A stretch of 64,000 nt of DNA from Thiohalomonas denitrificans (GCF_900102855.1 NZ_FMWD01000001.1:324766-388765), one strand, 5' to 3'. Shown: positions 8,100 through 19,524, numbered from the stretch's first letter. The notes: a model not told the origin generated them from the letters alone. A program made the numbers and translations.

Positions 8100-9428
8100 A
8101 TGAAGCGTATTCGGACAATCTATCTCTCGGCCCTGCTGTTGCCGGTCCTCCTCTGGGTGGCATCCGACCCTGAAATCTGGTCGGCCAGCGGCTTCTTCCC
8201 GATCCGCAAAACGCTGGTGCAACTGACCGGAATCATCGGCATGAGCGTAATGAGCGTCGCCCTGTTTCTTGCCATCCGACCCGCCCGCATAGAGCCGCTG
8301 TTCGGTGGGCTCGACAAGAGCTACCGCCTGCATAAATGGCTGGGTATCACCGCGCTGGTCGTTGCGGTGATTCACTGGCTCTGGGCGCAAGGCCCCAAAT
8401 GGGCGGTGGGCTGGGGGTGGCTGGAGCGGCCGGCCAGGGGAAGGGCGGGCCCGCCGGCAGACGCTCTGGAACACTTCATGCGCAGCCAGCGGGGACTGGC
8501 AGAGAGCATCGGTGAATGGGCATTTTATGCCGCTGTGCTCCTGATTGTGCTCGCACTTCTCAAGCGTTTTCCCTACCGCTACTTCCACAAGACCCATCGG
8601 CTAATCACCATCGTCTACCTGTTCCTGGTCTTTCATGCGCTGATACTAATCAAAACCGATTACTGGGGAAGCGCCATAGGGGTGTTATTGGGGCTGCTCA
8701 TGGCGGTTGGTGTGATTGCCGCCTTCACCTCGCTGTTCGGCAAGGTCGGTTACCGCCGCCGCGTAGTAGGGGTAGTGGAAGAGCTGGAGCACCATACAGA
8801 GGATCGCGTACTGAAGGTGGTGATTCGACTGATAGACCGCTGGGCGGGGCACAAGGCGGGACAGTTTGCGTTCGTCACCTTCGATCGCAGCGAAGGTCCC
8901 CATCCCTTTACCATCTCCTCGGCCTGGAGTGGTGATGGAAAGCTCCGGTTTCACATCAAGGCGCTCGGCGACTACACCACGAACCTGCCGCAAATGCTGC
9001 AGGTTGGAGACCTCGCCACGGTCGAGGGACCCTACGGCTGTTTCGATTTTCGCGGTAACAAACCGGGCCAGATCTGGGTGGCAGGCGGTATCGGCATCAC
9101 CCCCTTTATCGCGCGCATGCAATCGCTGGCCGGACAGATGCACGGGCAGCCTGTGCATCTGTTCTTCAGCACCAATGCCCCGGATAAGCGCTTCATCGCA
9201 GACCTTCAGCAGCTGGCGGATAACGCGGGGGTGCGACTGCATGTCTACGTCCCTCACCGCGACGGTCATTTGACGGCGGAGCGGCTACTCGCGACGGTCC
9301 CGGAGTGGCAGCAGAGCGACGTCTGGTTCTGCGGTCCCGCTCCGTTCGGTGCCAGCCTGCGCCGGAGCCTCATGGCGCTCGGGTTGTCTGCCGACAACTT
9401 CCACCAGGAGCTGTTTTCCATGCGGTAA
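8100..9428 (+). CDS. Ferric-reductase-like transmembrane flavoprotein
   Basis: A 442-residue protein with an N-terminal ferric-reductase-like membrane domain of about six helices (1-220). Candidate haem-binding histidines lie in YRLHKWLG, AVIHWLW and YFHKTHR. The C-terminal half is a ferredoxin-NADP reductase-type module: the FAD motif HPFTISS, then the NAD-binding segment VAGGIGITPFIARM and a CGPAPFGASLRRSL terminal motif. It moves electrons from NAD(P)H through FAD and haem across the membrane to an acceptor such as ferric iron or a cytochrome. The first in-frame ATG after the promoter zone is 8100. It diverges from the SHP operon and may be co-regulated. Confidence 0.87.
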   Translation: MKRIRTIYLSALLLPVLLWVASDPEIWSASGFFPIRKTLVQLTGIIGMSVMSVALFLAIRPARIEPLFGGLDKSYRLHKWLGITALVVAVIHWLWAQGPKWAVGWGWLERPARGRAGPPADALEHFMRSQRGLAESIGEWAFYAAVLLIVLALLKRFPYRYFHKTHRLITIVYLFLVFHALILIKTDYWGSAIGVLLGLLMAVGVIAAFTSLFGKVGYRRRVVGVVEELEHHTEDRVLKVVIRLIDRWAGHKAGQFAFVTFDRSEGPHPFTISSAWSGDGKLRFHIKALGDYTTNLPQMLQVGDLATVEGPYGCFDFRGNKPGQIWVAGGIGITPFIARMQSLAGQMHGQPVHLFFSTNAPDKRFIADLQQLADNAGVRLHVYVPHRDGHLTAERLLATVPEWQQSDVWFCGPAPFGASLRRSLMALGLSADNFHQELFSMR

Positions 9429-9460
9429 ACCGGGCCGGAGCCCGTTTAGGAAGAACTGGT

Positions 9461-9541
9461 AACCACGGGGGACACGGAGACCAAGGGGTAAGACAGGTTA
9501 TTCGGTTTTTTCTCCCCGTGCGCCCCGTGTTCCCCGTGGTT
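9461..9541. repeat. Inverted AACCAC-type dispersed repeat, copy 1
   Basis: The left arm AACCACGGGGGACACGGAG at 9461-9479 and a right arm ending CCCCGTGGTT at 9541 are imperfect inverted copies around an AT-richer centre. It lies between the flavoprotein stop and htpG. Related structures occur at 30343, 51323 and 57427, so this is a dispersed family and not a simple terminator. Confidence 0.75.
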
Positions 9542-9608
9542 CCGAAATTCAAGGGGTGAATCGTTGAGTTCTTCAGGAGGGCGCCTATAGGCTCGAGCGG
9601 ATACGAAA

Positions 9609-9630
9609 GAGGCGGCCGATTGGCCGCCTC
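9609..9630 (-). terminator. Terminator hairpin after htpG
   Basis: GAGGCGGCC at 9609-9617 and GGCCGCCTC at 9622-9630 are a perfect 9-bp stem with a 4-base loop, 16 bases beyond the htpG stop. The minus-strand trail is TTTCG, a short T run. Confidence 0.75.
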
Positions 9631-9645
9631 TCCGTTCCTGGCTGG

Positions 9646-11544
9646 CTACCGCAGTTCCAGTAGCAGTTCGTTCAGTCGCCCAACGAAGGCGGCGGGATCT
9701 TCCAGTTGCCCGCCCTCGGCGAGCCAGGCCTGGTCGAACAGGATGTTGGTCCAGTCTCCGAACCGCTTTTCGTCCTGTTCCTCCTTGAGCCGCGACACCA
9801 GCGGATGCTCGGGGTTGAGCTCCAGGGTCGGCTTGATGTCCGGGGCGTTCTGGCCGACGGACTTGAGGATGCGCTCCAGGTTGGCGCTCATCTCGTCTTC
9901 GCCGGTGACCACACAGGCCGGCGAATCGGTCAGGCGGTGGGTGACCCGTACCTCATTGACCTTGTCGCCCAGGGTATCCTTTACGCGCTTGAGGACGTCT
10001 TCGAAGTCTTTGGCGACCTTCTCCTTCTCCTTTTTCTCCTCTTCGTCCTCGAGTTCGCCCAGATCGAGTTCACCCTTGGTGACGGACTTGAGGGGCTTGC
10101 CGTCATACTCGGTAAGCGAGGAGGTGAACCACTCGTCGACGCGCTCGTGCAGCAGCAGCACCTCGATGCCCTTCTTGCGGAAGATTTCCAGGTGCGGGCT
10201 GTGCTTGGCGGCGGCGAAAGAGTCAGCGGTGATGTAGTAGATCGCTTCCTGACCCTCTTTCATGCGCTCGATGTACTCATCCAGCGAGACGCTCTGCTCC
10301 TCGGTGTCCTTGTTGGTGGAGGCGAAGCGCAACAGTTTGGCGATCTGCTCGCGGTTGGCGAAGTCTTCGCCGGGGCCCTCCTTCATCACCGCACCGAACT
10401 GCGCCCAGAAGGTGGTGTACTTCTCGGGCTCGTTTCTGGCCATGGACTCCAGCAGGCCCAGCACCTTTTTCACGGAACCGCCGCGCATGGAGTCGATGAC
10501 CTTGTTGTGCTGCAGGATCTCGCGGGAGACGTTGAGCGGCAGGTCGTTGGAGTCGATCACACCGCGCACGAAGCGCAGATAGGAGGGCATCAGCTGTTCG
10601 GCATCATCCATGATGAATACACGCTTCACGTACAGCTTCACGCCGCGGCGGCGCTCCCGGTCCCACAGGTCGAACGGCGCCCGCCCGGGAATGTAGAGCA
10701 GCGAGGTGTACTCGAGCCGTCCCTCTACCTTGTTGTGGATCCAGGCGAGGGGATCCTCGAAGTCATGGGCGACGTGCTTGTAGAACTCGTTGTACTCCTC
10801 ATCCTTTATCTCGCTCTTGGGGCGGGCCCAGAGGGCGGAGGCCTGGTTGACCATTTCCTCTTCGGGTTCGGCCTTTTCCTCCTCTTCGCCGTGCTGCTCT
10901 TTCGGCATCAGAATGGGCAGCGTGATGTGGTCGGAGTATTTGCGGATAATGTTGCGCAGGCGCCAGCCGTCCAGGAATTCATCCTCACCCTCGGTCAGGT
11001 GCAGGGTAACGCTGGAGCCCCGATCGGGTTTGTCGATCGTTTCCAGGGTGTATTCCCCCTGGCCGTCGGACTCCCAGCGCACCCCGTGCTCTTCGGTAAG
11101 CCCGGCACGGCGCGTGGTCACAGTGACCCGATCGGCGACGATGAAAGAGGAGTAGAAGCCAACGCCGAACTGACCGATGAGCTGGGCGTCCTTGGCATTG
11201 TCACCGGTAAGCGACTCCAGGAAGGAGCGGGTACCCGATTTGGCGATGGTACCGAGGTTCTCGATGACCTCCTCCCGGTTCATGCCGATGCCGTTGTCCG
11301 AAACCGTGATGGTGCGGGCGTCCTTATCGTAGACAACGCGGATCTTCAGGTCATTGTCGCCCTCATAGAGGGCATCGTCCCCCAGGGCCTCGAAGCGCAG
11401 CTTGTCGCAAGCGTCGGAGGCGTTGGAAACCAGCTCCCTCAGGAAGATTTCTTTATTGGAATAGAGGGAGTGGATCATCAGGTGCAGGAGCTGTCTGGTT
11501 TCCGTCTCGAAACCGAGGGTCTCCTTGTGTGCTTCAACCGTCAT
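9646..11544 (-). CDS. htpG: Molecular chaperone HtpG (Hsp90)
   Basis: A 632-residue protein, the usual length for bacterial Hsp90. The N-terminal GHKL ATPase domain has [14 protein letters not shown] (Mg-binding Asn), VSDNGIGM and [14 protein letters not shown]. The middle domain has the catalytic arginine region LNVSREILQ. The C-terminal dimerisation domain lies beyond about residue 510. It is an ATP-driven cytosolic chaperone for late-stage client folding under stress. The start at 11544 is supported by GAGGAGA upstream. I could not find a convincing sigma-32 promoter in the divergent spacer shared with pgm. Confidence 0.97.
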   Translation of the reverse strand: MTVEAHKETLGFETETRQLLHLMIHSLYSNKEIFLRELVSNASDACDKLRFEALGDDALYEGDNDLKIRVVYDKDARTITVSDNGIGMNREEVIENLGTIAKSGTRSFLESLTGDNAKDAQLIGQFGVGFYSSFIVADRVTVTTRRAGLTEEHGVRWESDGQGEYTLETIDKPDRGSSVTLHLTEGEDEFLDGWRLRNIIRKYSDHITLPILMPKEQHGEEEEKAEPEEEMVNQASALWARPKSEIKDEEYNEFYKHVAHDFEDPLAWIHNKVEGRLEYTSLLYIPGRAPFDLWDRERRRGVKLYVKRVFIMDDAEQLMPSYLRFVRGVIDSNDLPLNVSREILQHNKVIDSMRGGSVKKVLGLLESMARNEPEKYTTFWAQFGAVMKEGPGEDFANREQIAKLLRFASTNKDTEEQSVSLDEYIERMKEGQEAIYYITADSFAAAKHSPHLEIFRKKGIEVLLLHERVDEWFTSSLTEYDGKPLKSVTKGELDLGELEDEEEKKEKEKVAKDFEDVLKRVKDTLGDKVNEVRVTHRLTDSPACVVTGEDEMSANLERILKSVGQNAPDIKPTLELNPEHPLVSRLKEEQDEKRFGDWTNILFDQAWLAEGGQLEDPAAFVGRLNELLLELR

Positions 11545-11629
11545 GTTCGCTTTGTCTCCTCAAGTTGGTCTTGCCGGCCCCTGGGGCAGATGCAGGTTGG
11601 GCTTCGGCCCTATCGATGTATAGGCCTGA

Positions 11630-13417
<1,788 letters not shown>

Positions 13418-13507
13418 TAGCAGCGATCGTTCGCCTGAGGTTTTTAGAAGGGGTATAAACCTAACATTTTGTTACAGTTTGTACCGATTACCCTCCGTAC
13501 TCTAGGG

Positions 13508-13525
13508 CCATTGGACCACCAATGG
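13508..13525. promoter_or_regulatory. Palindrome upstream of first PAS kinase
   Basis: CCATTGG and CCAATGG form a perfect 7-bp inverted repeat with a 4-base centre, 27 bases before the kinase ATG. It could be an operator or a leader hairpin. I see no second copy before the paralogous kinase. Confidence 0.3.
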
Positions 13526-13551
13526 TCTCCGTTCGGTACGAAGGGTGAGAA

Positions 13552-15492
13552 ATGGAAACTCCGGCTGGAAATCTCATCTACTTTATCTACGGATTGGCCT
13601 TCATCCTCATGGGGCTGTCCATCGCCGTACAGCCCCGGCTGGAGTCGGACTTTGCCCTGGCTCGCCCCCTGCCTTTCCTGGCCGCATTCGGAATACTGCA
13701 TGGCGTTCATGAATGGATGGAGGTATGGCATGTGGATGAGGGTTCGCCGGCGGCGAGGCAGACCGCCGCCGGCTTTCTGGCAGTTTCGTTCCTGCCGCTG
13801 CAGGAATTTGGTCGACGCCTGGTTCGCCTCAGCAGTCCGGCAGCAGGACGGTGGCAGAGAGTCGCCGAATGGTGCACACACCCCATCTGGTATCTGCCCG
13901 TAGCCCTCTTGCTGGCGCAGCTGGCCCTAAATTTCGAGCCCCATGACTTCGCCGTTGCCACACGTTATCTGCTGGCGTTTCCGGGTGCACTCACCAGTGC
14001 CATCGGGCTCCTCCTCTATTACCGGAGTGAAGCCGACAGGCTGCACCCAATGGGTCTCAAGCGGTACTTCTACTCGGCCGCCGGCGGTTTCGCCGGCTAT
14101 GCGGTGGCTGCCGGGCTGCTGGTCCCACCGGCCGACTTCTTCCCCGCCAACCGCTACAGCAGCGAATACTTTTTTGATGCCGCCGAGGACTCTGTGGTGG
14201 GTCTTCGGACGCTGTTCGCCATTGTGGCCGCAGTTTCACTGGGCCTGATACTCCGGATGTTTCGCGCAGAAGTACGCTTGGGGGTGGAAAGGGCTATCGA
14301 ACATGCCAGCCACTGTCTGTCGGAACTGACCGAGGTGACGCAGCGGCATGAACAGATCCTGCGCATCGCCGGCTCGGGCCTGGTGGGCATCAATCGGAAA
14401 GGTCGGTGCGTTTTTGCCAACCCCACCACCCTCGAAGTGCTCGGCTTTCCCGAGGCCGAACTGATCGGGCGCCCCTGCACCGAGGTGATCCGCTGCTATG
14501 ATGCCAAAGGCGAACTGAAGAACTGCCCCTTCTGCGAGGCACTGCGCACCCGAAAACCGACCCACCGGAGCGAGATGCTGTTCATTCGACGCGACGGCAC
14601 GTCGGTTCCCGTGGAGTTTGTAGCCGAACCGGTCGATGAACCAGGGGAGCTCGACGGCGGTCTGGTGCTCTCCTTTATCGACATCAGCCAGCGCTGGAAA
14701 GCGGAGCAGCGCCTCCGATACACCACCAGTTCGCTGCAGGAAAAAACCCGCAAACTCGAACGTGCCAATGCCGACCTGGAACAGTACGCTTACATTGCGG
14801 CCCACGATCTTAAGGCCCCTATCCGCGCCGTATCCATGCTGGTTACCGTCATCGAAGAGGATTTCCAACATCGTGATCCTCAGTCACTGTCGAAGCATGC
14901 CGGCCTGCTCCGTGAACGCGTGACCCGAATGGATCGTCTCATCAATGACCTGCTCCGCTATGCCCGCGCCGGTAGCGTGAACGATCCCCCGGAGCCGGTT
15001 GATACCCGGGCCATGGTCCATGAACTCATCCACTTTCTCGCCCTGCCCTCCTCGTTCCGAATCGAGGTCGATGCGGCGATGCCGTCACTGGTGACCTGGC
15101 GCACACCACTCAGCCAGATTTTCGCCAACCTCCTTGGCAATGCCGTCGCCCATCACGACCGGGAGAACGGCCACATCCGCGTCACCGCACACCCCTGCGG
15201 AAAGTTCTACGAATTCGAGGTGAGCGACGACGGGCCCGGCATCAGGGAAGAGCATCGTGAAACGATCCTGCAGGTGTTCCAGGTACTGAATCCGGGAGAG
15301 GGAACGCAACACAGTGGACTCGGCCTGGCCCTGGTGAAGAAACTGGTGGAGAGCCACGAAGGAGAATTATTCGTCGAGTCGGGAGAGAGCCGCGGTGCCA
15401 CTTTTCGATTCACCTGGCCTGTGGCGGCAAACAGTTTGGCAGACGCTGTACCCCCGGCAGACAACCGTTCTCAAAGGATATCTGAAGTCTGA
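13552..15492 (+). CDS. Membrane PAS-domain histidine kinase, paralogue 1
   Basis: A 646-residue sensor kinase. Residues 1-240 contain about seven hydrophobic helices, beginning NLIYFIYGLAFILMGLSIA. PAS follows at about 265-380, with three cysteines in a C-x9-C-x2-C pattern (315, 325, 328), then a short coiled coil (385-410). The HisKA domain has His418 in YIAAHDLKAPIRAVS. The ATPase domain has FANLLGNAVAHH (N box), SDDGPGI (G1) and HSGLGLALVKKLVE (G2). No receiver domain or adjacent regulator gene is present. The ribosome site before ATG 13552 is AAGGGTGAG. The next gene is a full-length paralogue that aligns without gaps through the catalytic domains. Confidence 0.9.
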   Translation: METPAGNLIYFIYGLAFILMGLSIAVQPRLESDFALARPLPFLAAFGILHGVHEWMEVWHVDEGSPAARQTAAGFLAVSFLPLQEFGRRLVRLSSPAAGRWQRVAEWCTHPIWYLPVALLLAQLALNFEPHDFAVATRYLLAFPGALTSAIGLLLYYRSEADRLHPMGLKRYFYSAAGGFAGYAVAAGLLVPPADFFPANRYSSEYFFDAAEDSVVGLRTLFAIVAAVSLGLILRMFRAEVRLGVERAIEHASHCLSELTEVTQRHEQILRIAGSGLVGINRKGRCVFANPTTLEVLGFPEAELIGRPCTEVIRCYDAKGELKNCPFCEALRTRKPTHRSEMLFIRRDGTSVPVEFVAEPVDEPGELDGGLVLSFIDISQRWKAEQRLRYTTSSLQEKTRKLERANADLEQYAYIAAHDLKAPIRAVSMLVTVIEEDFQHRDPQSLSKHAGLLRERVTRMDRLINDLLRYARAGSVNDPPEPVDTRAMVHELIHFLALPSSFRIEVDAAMPSLVTWRTPLSQIFANLLGNAVAHHDRENGHIRVTAHPCGKFYEFEVSDDGPGIREEHRETILQVFQVLNPGEGTQHSGLGLALVKKLVESHEGELFVESGESRGATFRFTWPVAANSLADAVPPADNRSQRISEV

Positions 15493-15643
15493 GCGCCTCC
15501 GATCCCCCTTACCCACGGCCCTGTTTACGACCCAACTTTGAATTGGTCCCAGAGTCACTGTTTTTTGCGACATAACGCGATAAGATGCAGGAAAACACTG
15601 GCTCTCGACCGCCGCCGGTATACACCTCCACCGGGATTGACCA

Positions 15644-17560
15644 ATGTACGCTCCACCCGGGAGTTTCATTTACTTCTTTTATGGCCTGTCCTTCATCCTC
15701 ATGGGGCTTTCCATTGCCATACAGCCCCGGCTGGACTCCGATTTTGCCCTGGCCCGTCCTCTCCCATTTCTGGCAGGGTTCGGGCTGGTACATGGCGTCC
15801 ACGAATGGCTGGAGATGTGGTATCTGGAAAGGGAGTTCCCATTCGGTCTGCAGGTGGCCGCCACTCTACTAACCATCTCGTTCGTCATCCTGCTGGAGTT
15901 CGGCCGGCGCCTGGTTCGCCTCAGCAGTCGGGCGGCAGGCCGGTGGCAACGGGCCACGGAATGGTTCACACACCCCGTCTGGTATTTTCCCGTCGTGCTC
16001 CTGCTGGTACAAGTTGCCTGGATGCTCGGACCGCATGACTTTGCCGTTGCCGTTCGTTACCTGCTGGCATTGCCGGCCGCCTCGTTCACTGCCATCGGGT
16101 TCCTCCTGTATTATCGCGTTGAAGCCGAAAGGCTCCGTCCCATGGGCCTCAAGCCGTACTTCCATTCAGCCACCGGTGCCTTCGCTGGCTATGCCGTTGC
16201 CGCCGGCCTGCTGGTCCCGCCGGCCGATTTCTTCCCCGCCAACCTGAATCACAGTCAACGTTTTTTCGAAGCCGCCGAAGTGTCGGTGCCGGCACTCAGG
16301 ACCGTGTTTGCCATCATCGCCACGGTGTCGCTGGTTCAAATCCTCCGCATCTTCCGCACCGAGGTACACCAGCGGGTTGAAGCAGCCTTGACCAGCGCCA
16401 ACCACTACCTGGACCGGCTGACTCAGATGACGCTGCAGCATGATCAAATCCTGCGTATCGCCGGCTCGGGGCTGGTCGGTATCGACCGGAATGGTCGCTG
16501 CGTTTTCGCCAATCCCACCACCCTGGAAGTTCTCGACTTTTCCGAATCCGAGTTGGTCGGGCACTGCTTTTTCGATGTCATCCAATGCTACGACACCAGC
16601 GGCATGGTCAAGCACTGCCCGCTATGCGATGTACTGGAAAACCGGGAACCAACCCATCGCAGCGAAATCCAGTTCGTCCGCCGGGACGGTACCCCGGTCC
16701 CGGTGGAGTATGTGGCCGAACCGGTCGACGAGCCGGGTGAGCTCGATGGTGGCATCGTGCTCTCCTTTATCGACATCAGCCAGCGCTGGGAAGCGGAACA
16801 GCGCCTTGGGGAGACCGCCCGTTCGCTACGGGAGAAGACCCGCAAGCTTGAACGTGCCAATGCCGAACTGGAACAGTACGCCTATATTGCGGCCCACGAC
16901 CTCAAGGCCCCCATCCGGGCCGTCTCCATGCTGGCTACCGTGATCGAAGAGGATTTTCGGCAAGGTGATCCCCAGTCACTGTCGCGGCACGCCGATCTGC
17001 TCCGCGATCGGGTGACCCGAATGGATCGCCTCATCGACGATCTACTCCGTTACGCGCGGGCCGGCTGCGCCGGAGACCCCCCGGAACCAGTCAATACCCG
17101 GGCCCTGATCACGGATGTCATTCACTTTCTCGCCCTGCCCGCCTCGTTCCGAGTCCAGGTCGATACGGCAATGCCTTCACTGATAACCTGGCGCACGCCG
17201 CTCAGCCAGATTTTTGCCAACCTCATCGGCAATGCCGTCGCCCACCACGACCGGGCGAGTGGCCACGTCCGCGTCGCCGCGCGGCCCTGCGGCGAATTCT
17301 ACGAATTCGCGGTAAGCGACGACGGACCCGGCATACTGCAGGAGCACCAGCAAACCGTCCTTCAGGTCTTCCAGGTGCTCGAGCCGGGAGAGAGCGCGAA
17401 ACACAGTGGACTTGGGCTGGCTTTGGTCAAAAAGCTGGTAGAGAGCCACGATGGAGAGCTGTTCATCGATTCGGGACAGGGCCGCGGGACAACCTTCCGG
17501 TTCACCTGGCCCGTGGTCGCAAAATGCATCCCGGCCGAAACGGCATCGCGCCCGAACTAA
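15644..17560 (+). CDS. Membrane PAS-domain histidine kinase, paralogue 2
   Basis: A 638-residue kinase with the same architecture as the gene upstream: about seven membrane helices (1-240), PAS (265-380) with the C-x9-C-x2-C cluster ending CPLC, HisKA with His418 in YIAAHDLKAPIRAVS, and a GHKL ATPase domain (FANLIGNAVAHH, SDDGPGI, HSGLGLALVKKLVE). The two proteins align position for position from the N terminus to beyond the G2 box and differ mainly in the last 20 residues. This indicates a tandem duplication that has since diverged, most in the membrane and PAS parts. There is no linked response regulator. The gap to the first copy is 151 bases, enough for a separate promoter. Confidence 0.9.
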   Translation: MYAPPGSFIYFFYGLSFILMGLSIAIQPRLDSDFALARPLPFLAGFGLVHGVHEWLEMWYLEREFPFGLQVAATLLTISFVILLEFGRRLVRLSSRAAGRWQRATEWFTHPVWYFPVVLLLVQVAWMLGPHDFAVAVRYLLALPAASFTAIGFLLYYRVEAERLRPMGLKPYFHSATGAFAGYAVAAGLLVPPADFFPANLNHSQRFFEAAEVSVPALRTVFAIIATVSLVQILRIFRTEVHQRVEAALTSANHYLDRLTQMTLQHDQILRIAGSGLVGIDRNGRCVFANPTTLEVLDFSESELVGHCFFDVIQCYDTSGMVKHCPLCDVLENREPTHRSEIQFVRRDGTPVPVEYVAEPVDEPGELDGGIVLSFIDISQRWEAEQRLGETARSLREKTRKLERANAELEQYAYIAAHDLKAPIRAVSMLATVIEEDFRQGDPQSLSRHADLLRDRVTRMDRLIDDLLRYARAGCAGDPPEPVNTRALITDVIHFLALPASFRVQVDTAMPSLITWRTPLSQIFANLIGNAVAHHDRASGHVRVAARPCGEFYEFAVSDDGPGILQEHQQTVLQVFQVLEPGESAKHSGLGLALVKKLVESHDGELFIDSGQGRGTTFRFTWPVVAKCIPAETASRPN

Positions 17561-17674
17561 TCCTGCGACTACCGGCGCCTACCCCTTTGGGATTAGTGCT
17601 TACCGGCAAAGGTGAACGCACAGCTGACGTGGTAGTCTCAAATTCAGTTTTAACGCCGATAACGGAGTGGAATC

Positions 17675-17944
17675 ATGGGCAAAGGCGTAGCATTTGCATT
17701 TCAGATTGGAGGCCGCGAACTCGACCCGGCCCAGATGGAGGACCCGCAAGAGGCAGCCCTGCTTCAGGAGATTGTCGAAAGCGTGGTCGACCGGACCGAG
17801 TTGCTCCAGTGCTCCGAGCATGGCGAGCCACCGCGCTTCCTGTGCTCCGGCGAAAATATCAACGAACTTTCGCTCGAAGTCTTCGGTTGCTGTGAATCGC
17901 TGGTCGGTGAAGTCGAAAAACTGCTGAACGAGGCGGCGGAGTAG
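17675..17944 (+). CDS. Small acidic cysteine-containing protein, unknown
   Basis: An 89-residue protein (MGKGVAFAFQIGGRELD) with a good ribosome site (AACGGAGTGG) before ATG 17675. It is acidic and mostly helical in character, with four cysteines: one in LLQCSEHGEP, one in RFLCSGEN and a pair in EVFGCCESL. No signal peptide, helix anchor or known fold is recognisable to me. It follows the twin kinases by 114 bases on the same strand, so it could be a partner or simply a neighbour. Codon use and GC resemble the surroundings. Confidence 0.6.
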   Translation: MGKGVAFAFQIGGRELDPAQMEDPQEAALLQEIVESVVDRTELLQCSEHGEPPRFLCSGENINELSLEVFGCCESLVGEVEKLLNEAAE

Positions 17945-18139
17945 GTCGCGAACTCGGCAGCGTCCCTTATCGAAGCTGAAGGCCGACCTACAGCGGCACA
18001 TCCCGTAGTTCGGGCTTCACGCCTTCGCCGAAAAAAAGCGGAACAAAGCGGGAAGGCCAGCCACAGCCACTGCAGGTCAGACTTTAGCCCGTCAACTCGA
18101 AAGCGTTAACAGCCTGAAACCCAACCTGCAGCCGCGCCG

Positions 18140-18556
18140 CTACTCCCTCATCAGCTCCCGTACCGGTTGGCGGTACTGGTCGTGGCAGGCAATGCACGCC
18201 TCCACGAGTTCGAAATAGTGCTTCACGACCCCCTCCCGATCTCCGGCACGGGCCACCTCACCCAGTTCAACAGCCTGGTCGTGAACCCGCGCATCCGCCT
18301 GCCGGAAGCCTTCCAGCTCATTGCCCATCCCCTGCAGGATCCGCCAGCGCTGTCCCAGGGAGGGACGCGGATGGTCGGCCACTGCCTGCGCGCCCTGGGC
18401 CACCTGCTCAAGGTCGTCTTGCATGATGCCGTCACTGACCTGGTGCATGTCACGGCCGAGCTGCGCCATGATATTTTTCAGATCGGCCGCGACGGCCAAG
18501 CCGGAAATGCCGGTAAGAGCACCGGTAATCAGAACAGCGAAAAACTTGCCTCCCAT
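18140..18556 (-). CDS. Cytochrome c'-like exported protein
   Basis: A 138-residue protein with a signal peptide cut near AVAAD (about residue 24), a helical body and a single haem site CIACH at 121-125, close to the C terminus. This is the arrangement of four-helix-bundle class II cytochromes (c', c556). These periplasmic proteins bind NO or CO or act in electron transfer. The usual c' ligand-pocket residues cannot be judged without alignment. A palindrome at 18573-18590, just upstream of the start, resembles one upstream of the nearby tetR gene, so TetR control is likely. Confidence 0.82.
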   Translation of the reverse strand: MGGKFFAVLITGALTGISGLAVAADLKNIMAQLGRDMHQVSDGIMQDDLEQVAQGAQAVADHPRPSLGQRWRILQGMGNELEGFRQADARVHDQAVELGEVARAGDREGVVKHYFELVEACIACHDQYRQPVRELMRE

Positions 18557-18572
18557 GATAACCCTCCTCTAT

Positions 18573-18590
18573 TGAGTAATTAATTGCTCA
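18573..18590. promoter_or_regulatory. Putative TetR operator before cytochrome c' gene
   Basis: TGAGTAATTAATTGCTCA is a near-perfect 18-bp palindrome with one mismatched pair, 17 bases upstream of the cytochrome start and overlapping the HD-GYP stop codon. A copy matching at 15 of 18 positions lies upstream of tetR at 20662. Confidence 0.6.
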
Positions 18591-19523
18591 CTTTCGAGGC
18601 ATAAAAGCCACCGAATCTTTAGCAGACGGAACTGCCGACCCATTAGTCCATCGCAGTGCGTCGATTTCCAAATCCATATACGTTTCCAGCGCGCGGGCGA
18701 CCTCTTTAGCTAGTGCACAATCGATGACGGCCGGATCGAAATGGCTGCCGCGGGCTTCGCGGAGGAGCGCCAGTGCCTGTCCGGCGGTGCTAGCGCTACG
18801 GTAGCTTCGATCGCTGGTGACCGCATCAAAGACGTCGGCAACCGCAATAATCCGTGCCCCAAGGGGAATGGCCTCGCCCTTTAGTCGTGCGGGATAGCCG
18901 GCCCCGTCCCATCGCTCATGATGGTGGCGAACCAAGGGTGCCAATTCGCATAATTGTGGCAGCCCCTGCAGAATGTCAGCCCCTTTATCAGGGTGGCTGC
19001 ATATGATTGCGGACTCACACTCAGTCAGTCGCCCCGGTTTGGTCAAGATGGCGTCCGGAATACCGATTTTCCCGATATCGTGGAGCAAGGCGGCCTGGTA
19101 CACCTGTTCAAGCTCATCCTCCGAAAGCGACATCGCTTCGGCAATAGTCGCCGCATACAAAGCGACGCGCCGGCCATGCCCGCCGGTGTAGGTATCCTTG
19201 AGCGTTAAAGCGGAGTCATAAGCCTTGAGCACTGCTTCATAATGATGGCGATTGCGCTCCATTAACTGTTGAATCCTTATCCGGTTCACGTGCAGTAACC
19301 AGGCCCATAATGCCGCAGTTATGGTGATGTAGAACACGCCGCGCAAGAGAAACAGTTCGATCCCTATACGGTCCGCCACTTGAAAGTGTATCCCCAGCCA
19401 CTCCGCCAGCGTGACGAACAGGAGACCGGCGCCGAAATAGAGCTGCAGCACACGGCGATCCCGCCGGACCAGCGCTTGTAATACGGGCGCATCGCGGAGT
19501 TGGCCGACTGGAAAGAGCGACAT
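18588..19523 (-). CDS. HD-GYP domain cyclic-di-GMP phosphodiesterase
   Basis: A 311-residue protein with two membrane helices (about 27-45 and 58-78), a short linker helix and an HD-GYP domain. Visible motifs are GGHGRRVALYA, LLHDIGKIGIPD with the HD pair at 148-149, the metal-binding HHHERWDGAGYP at 200-211 and IIAVADVFDAVTSDRSYR. All the signature residues of an active HD-GYP enzyme are present, so it should hydrolyse cyclic di-GMP at the membrane. It starts one base after the stop of the four-helix membrane protein (TGAAATG), so the two are translationally coupled. Confidence 0.9.
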   Translation of the reverse strand: MSLFPVGQLRDAPVLQALVRRDRRVLQLYFGAGLLFVTLAEWLGIHFQVADRIGIELFLLRGVFYITITAALWAWLLHVNRIRIQQLMERNRHHYEAVLKAYDSALTLKDTYTGGHGRRVALYAATIAEAMSLSEDELEQVYQAALLHDIGKIGIPDAILTKPGRLTECESAIICSHPDKGADILQGLPQLCELAPLVRHHHERWDGAGYPARLKGEAIPLGARIIAVADVFDAVTSDRSYRSASTAGQALALLREARGSHFDPAVIDCALAKEVARALETYMDLEIDALRWTNGSAVPSAKDSVAFMPRK

Positions 19524-19524
19524 T

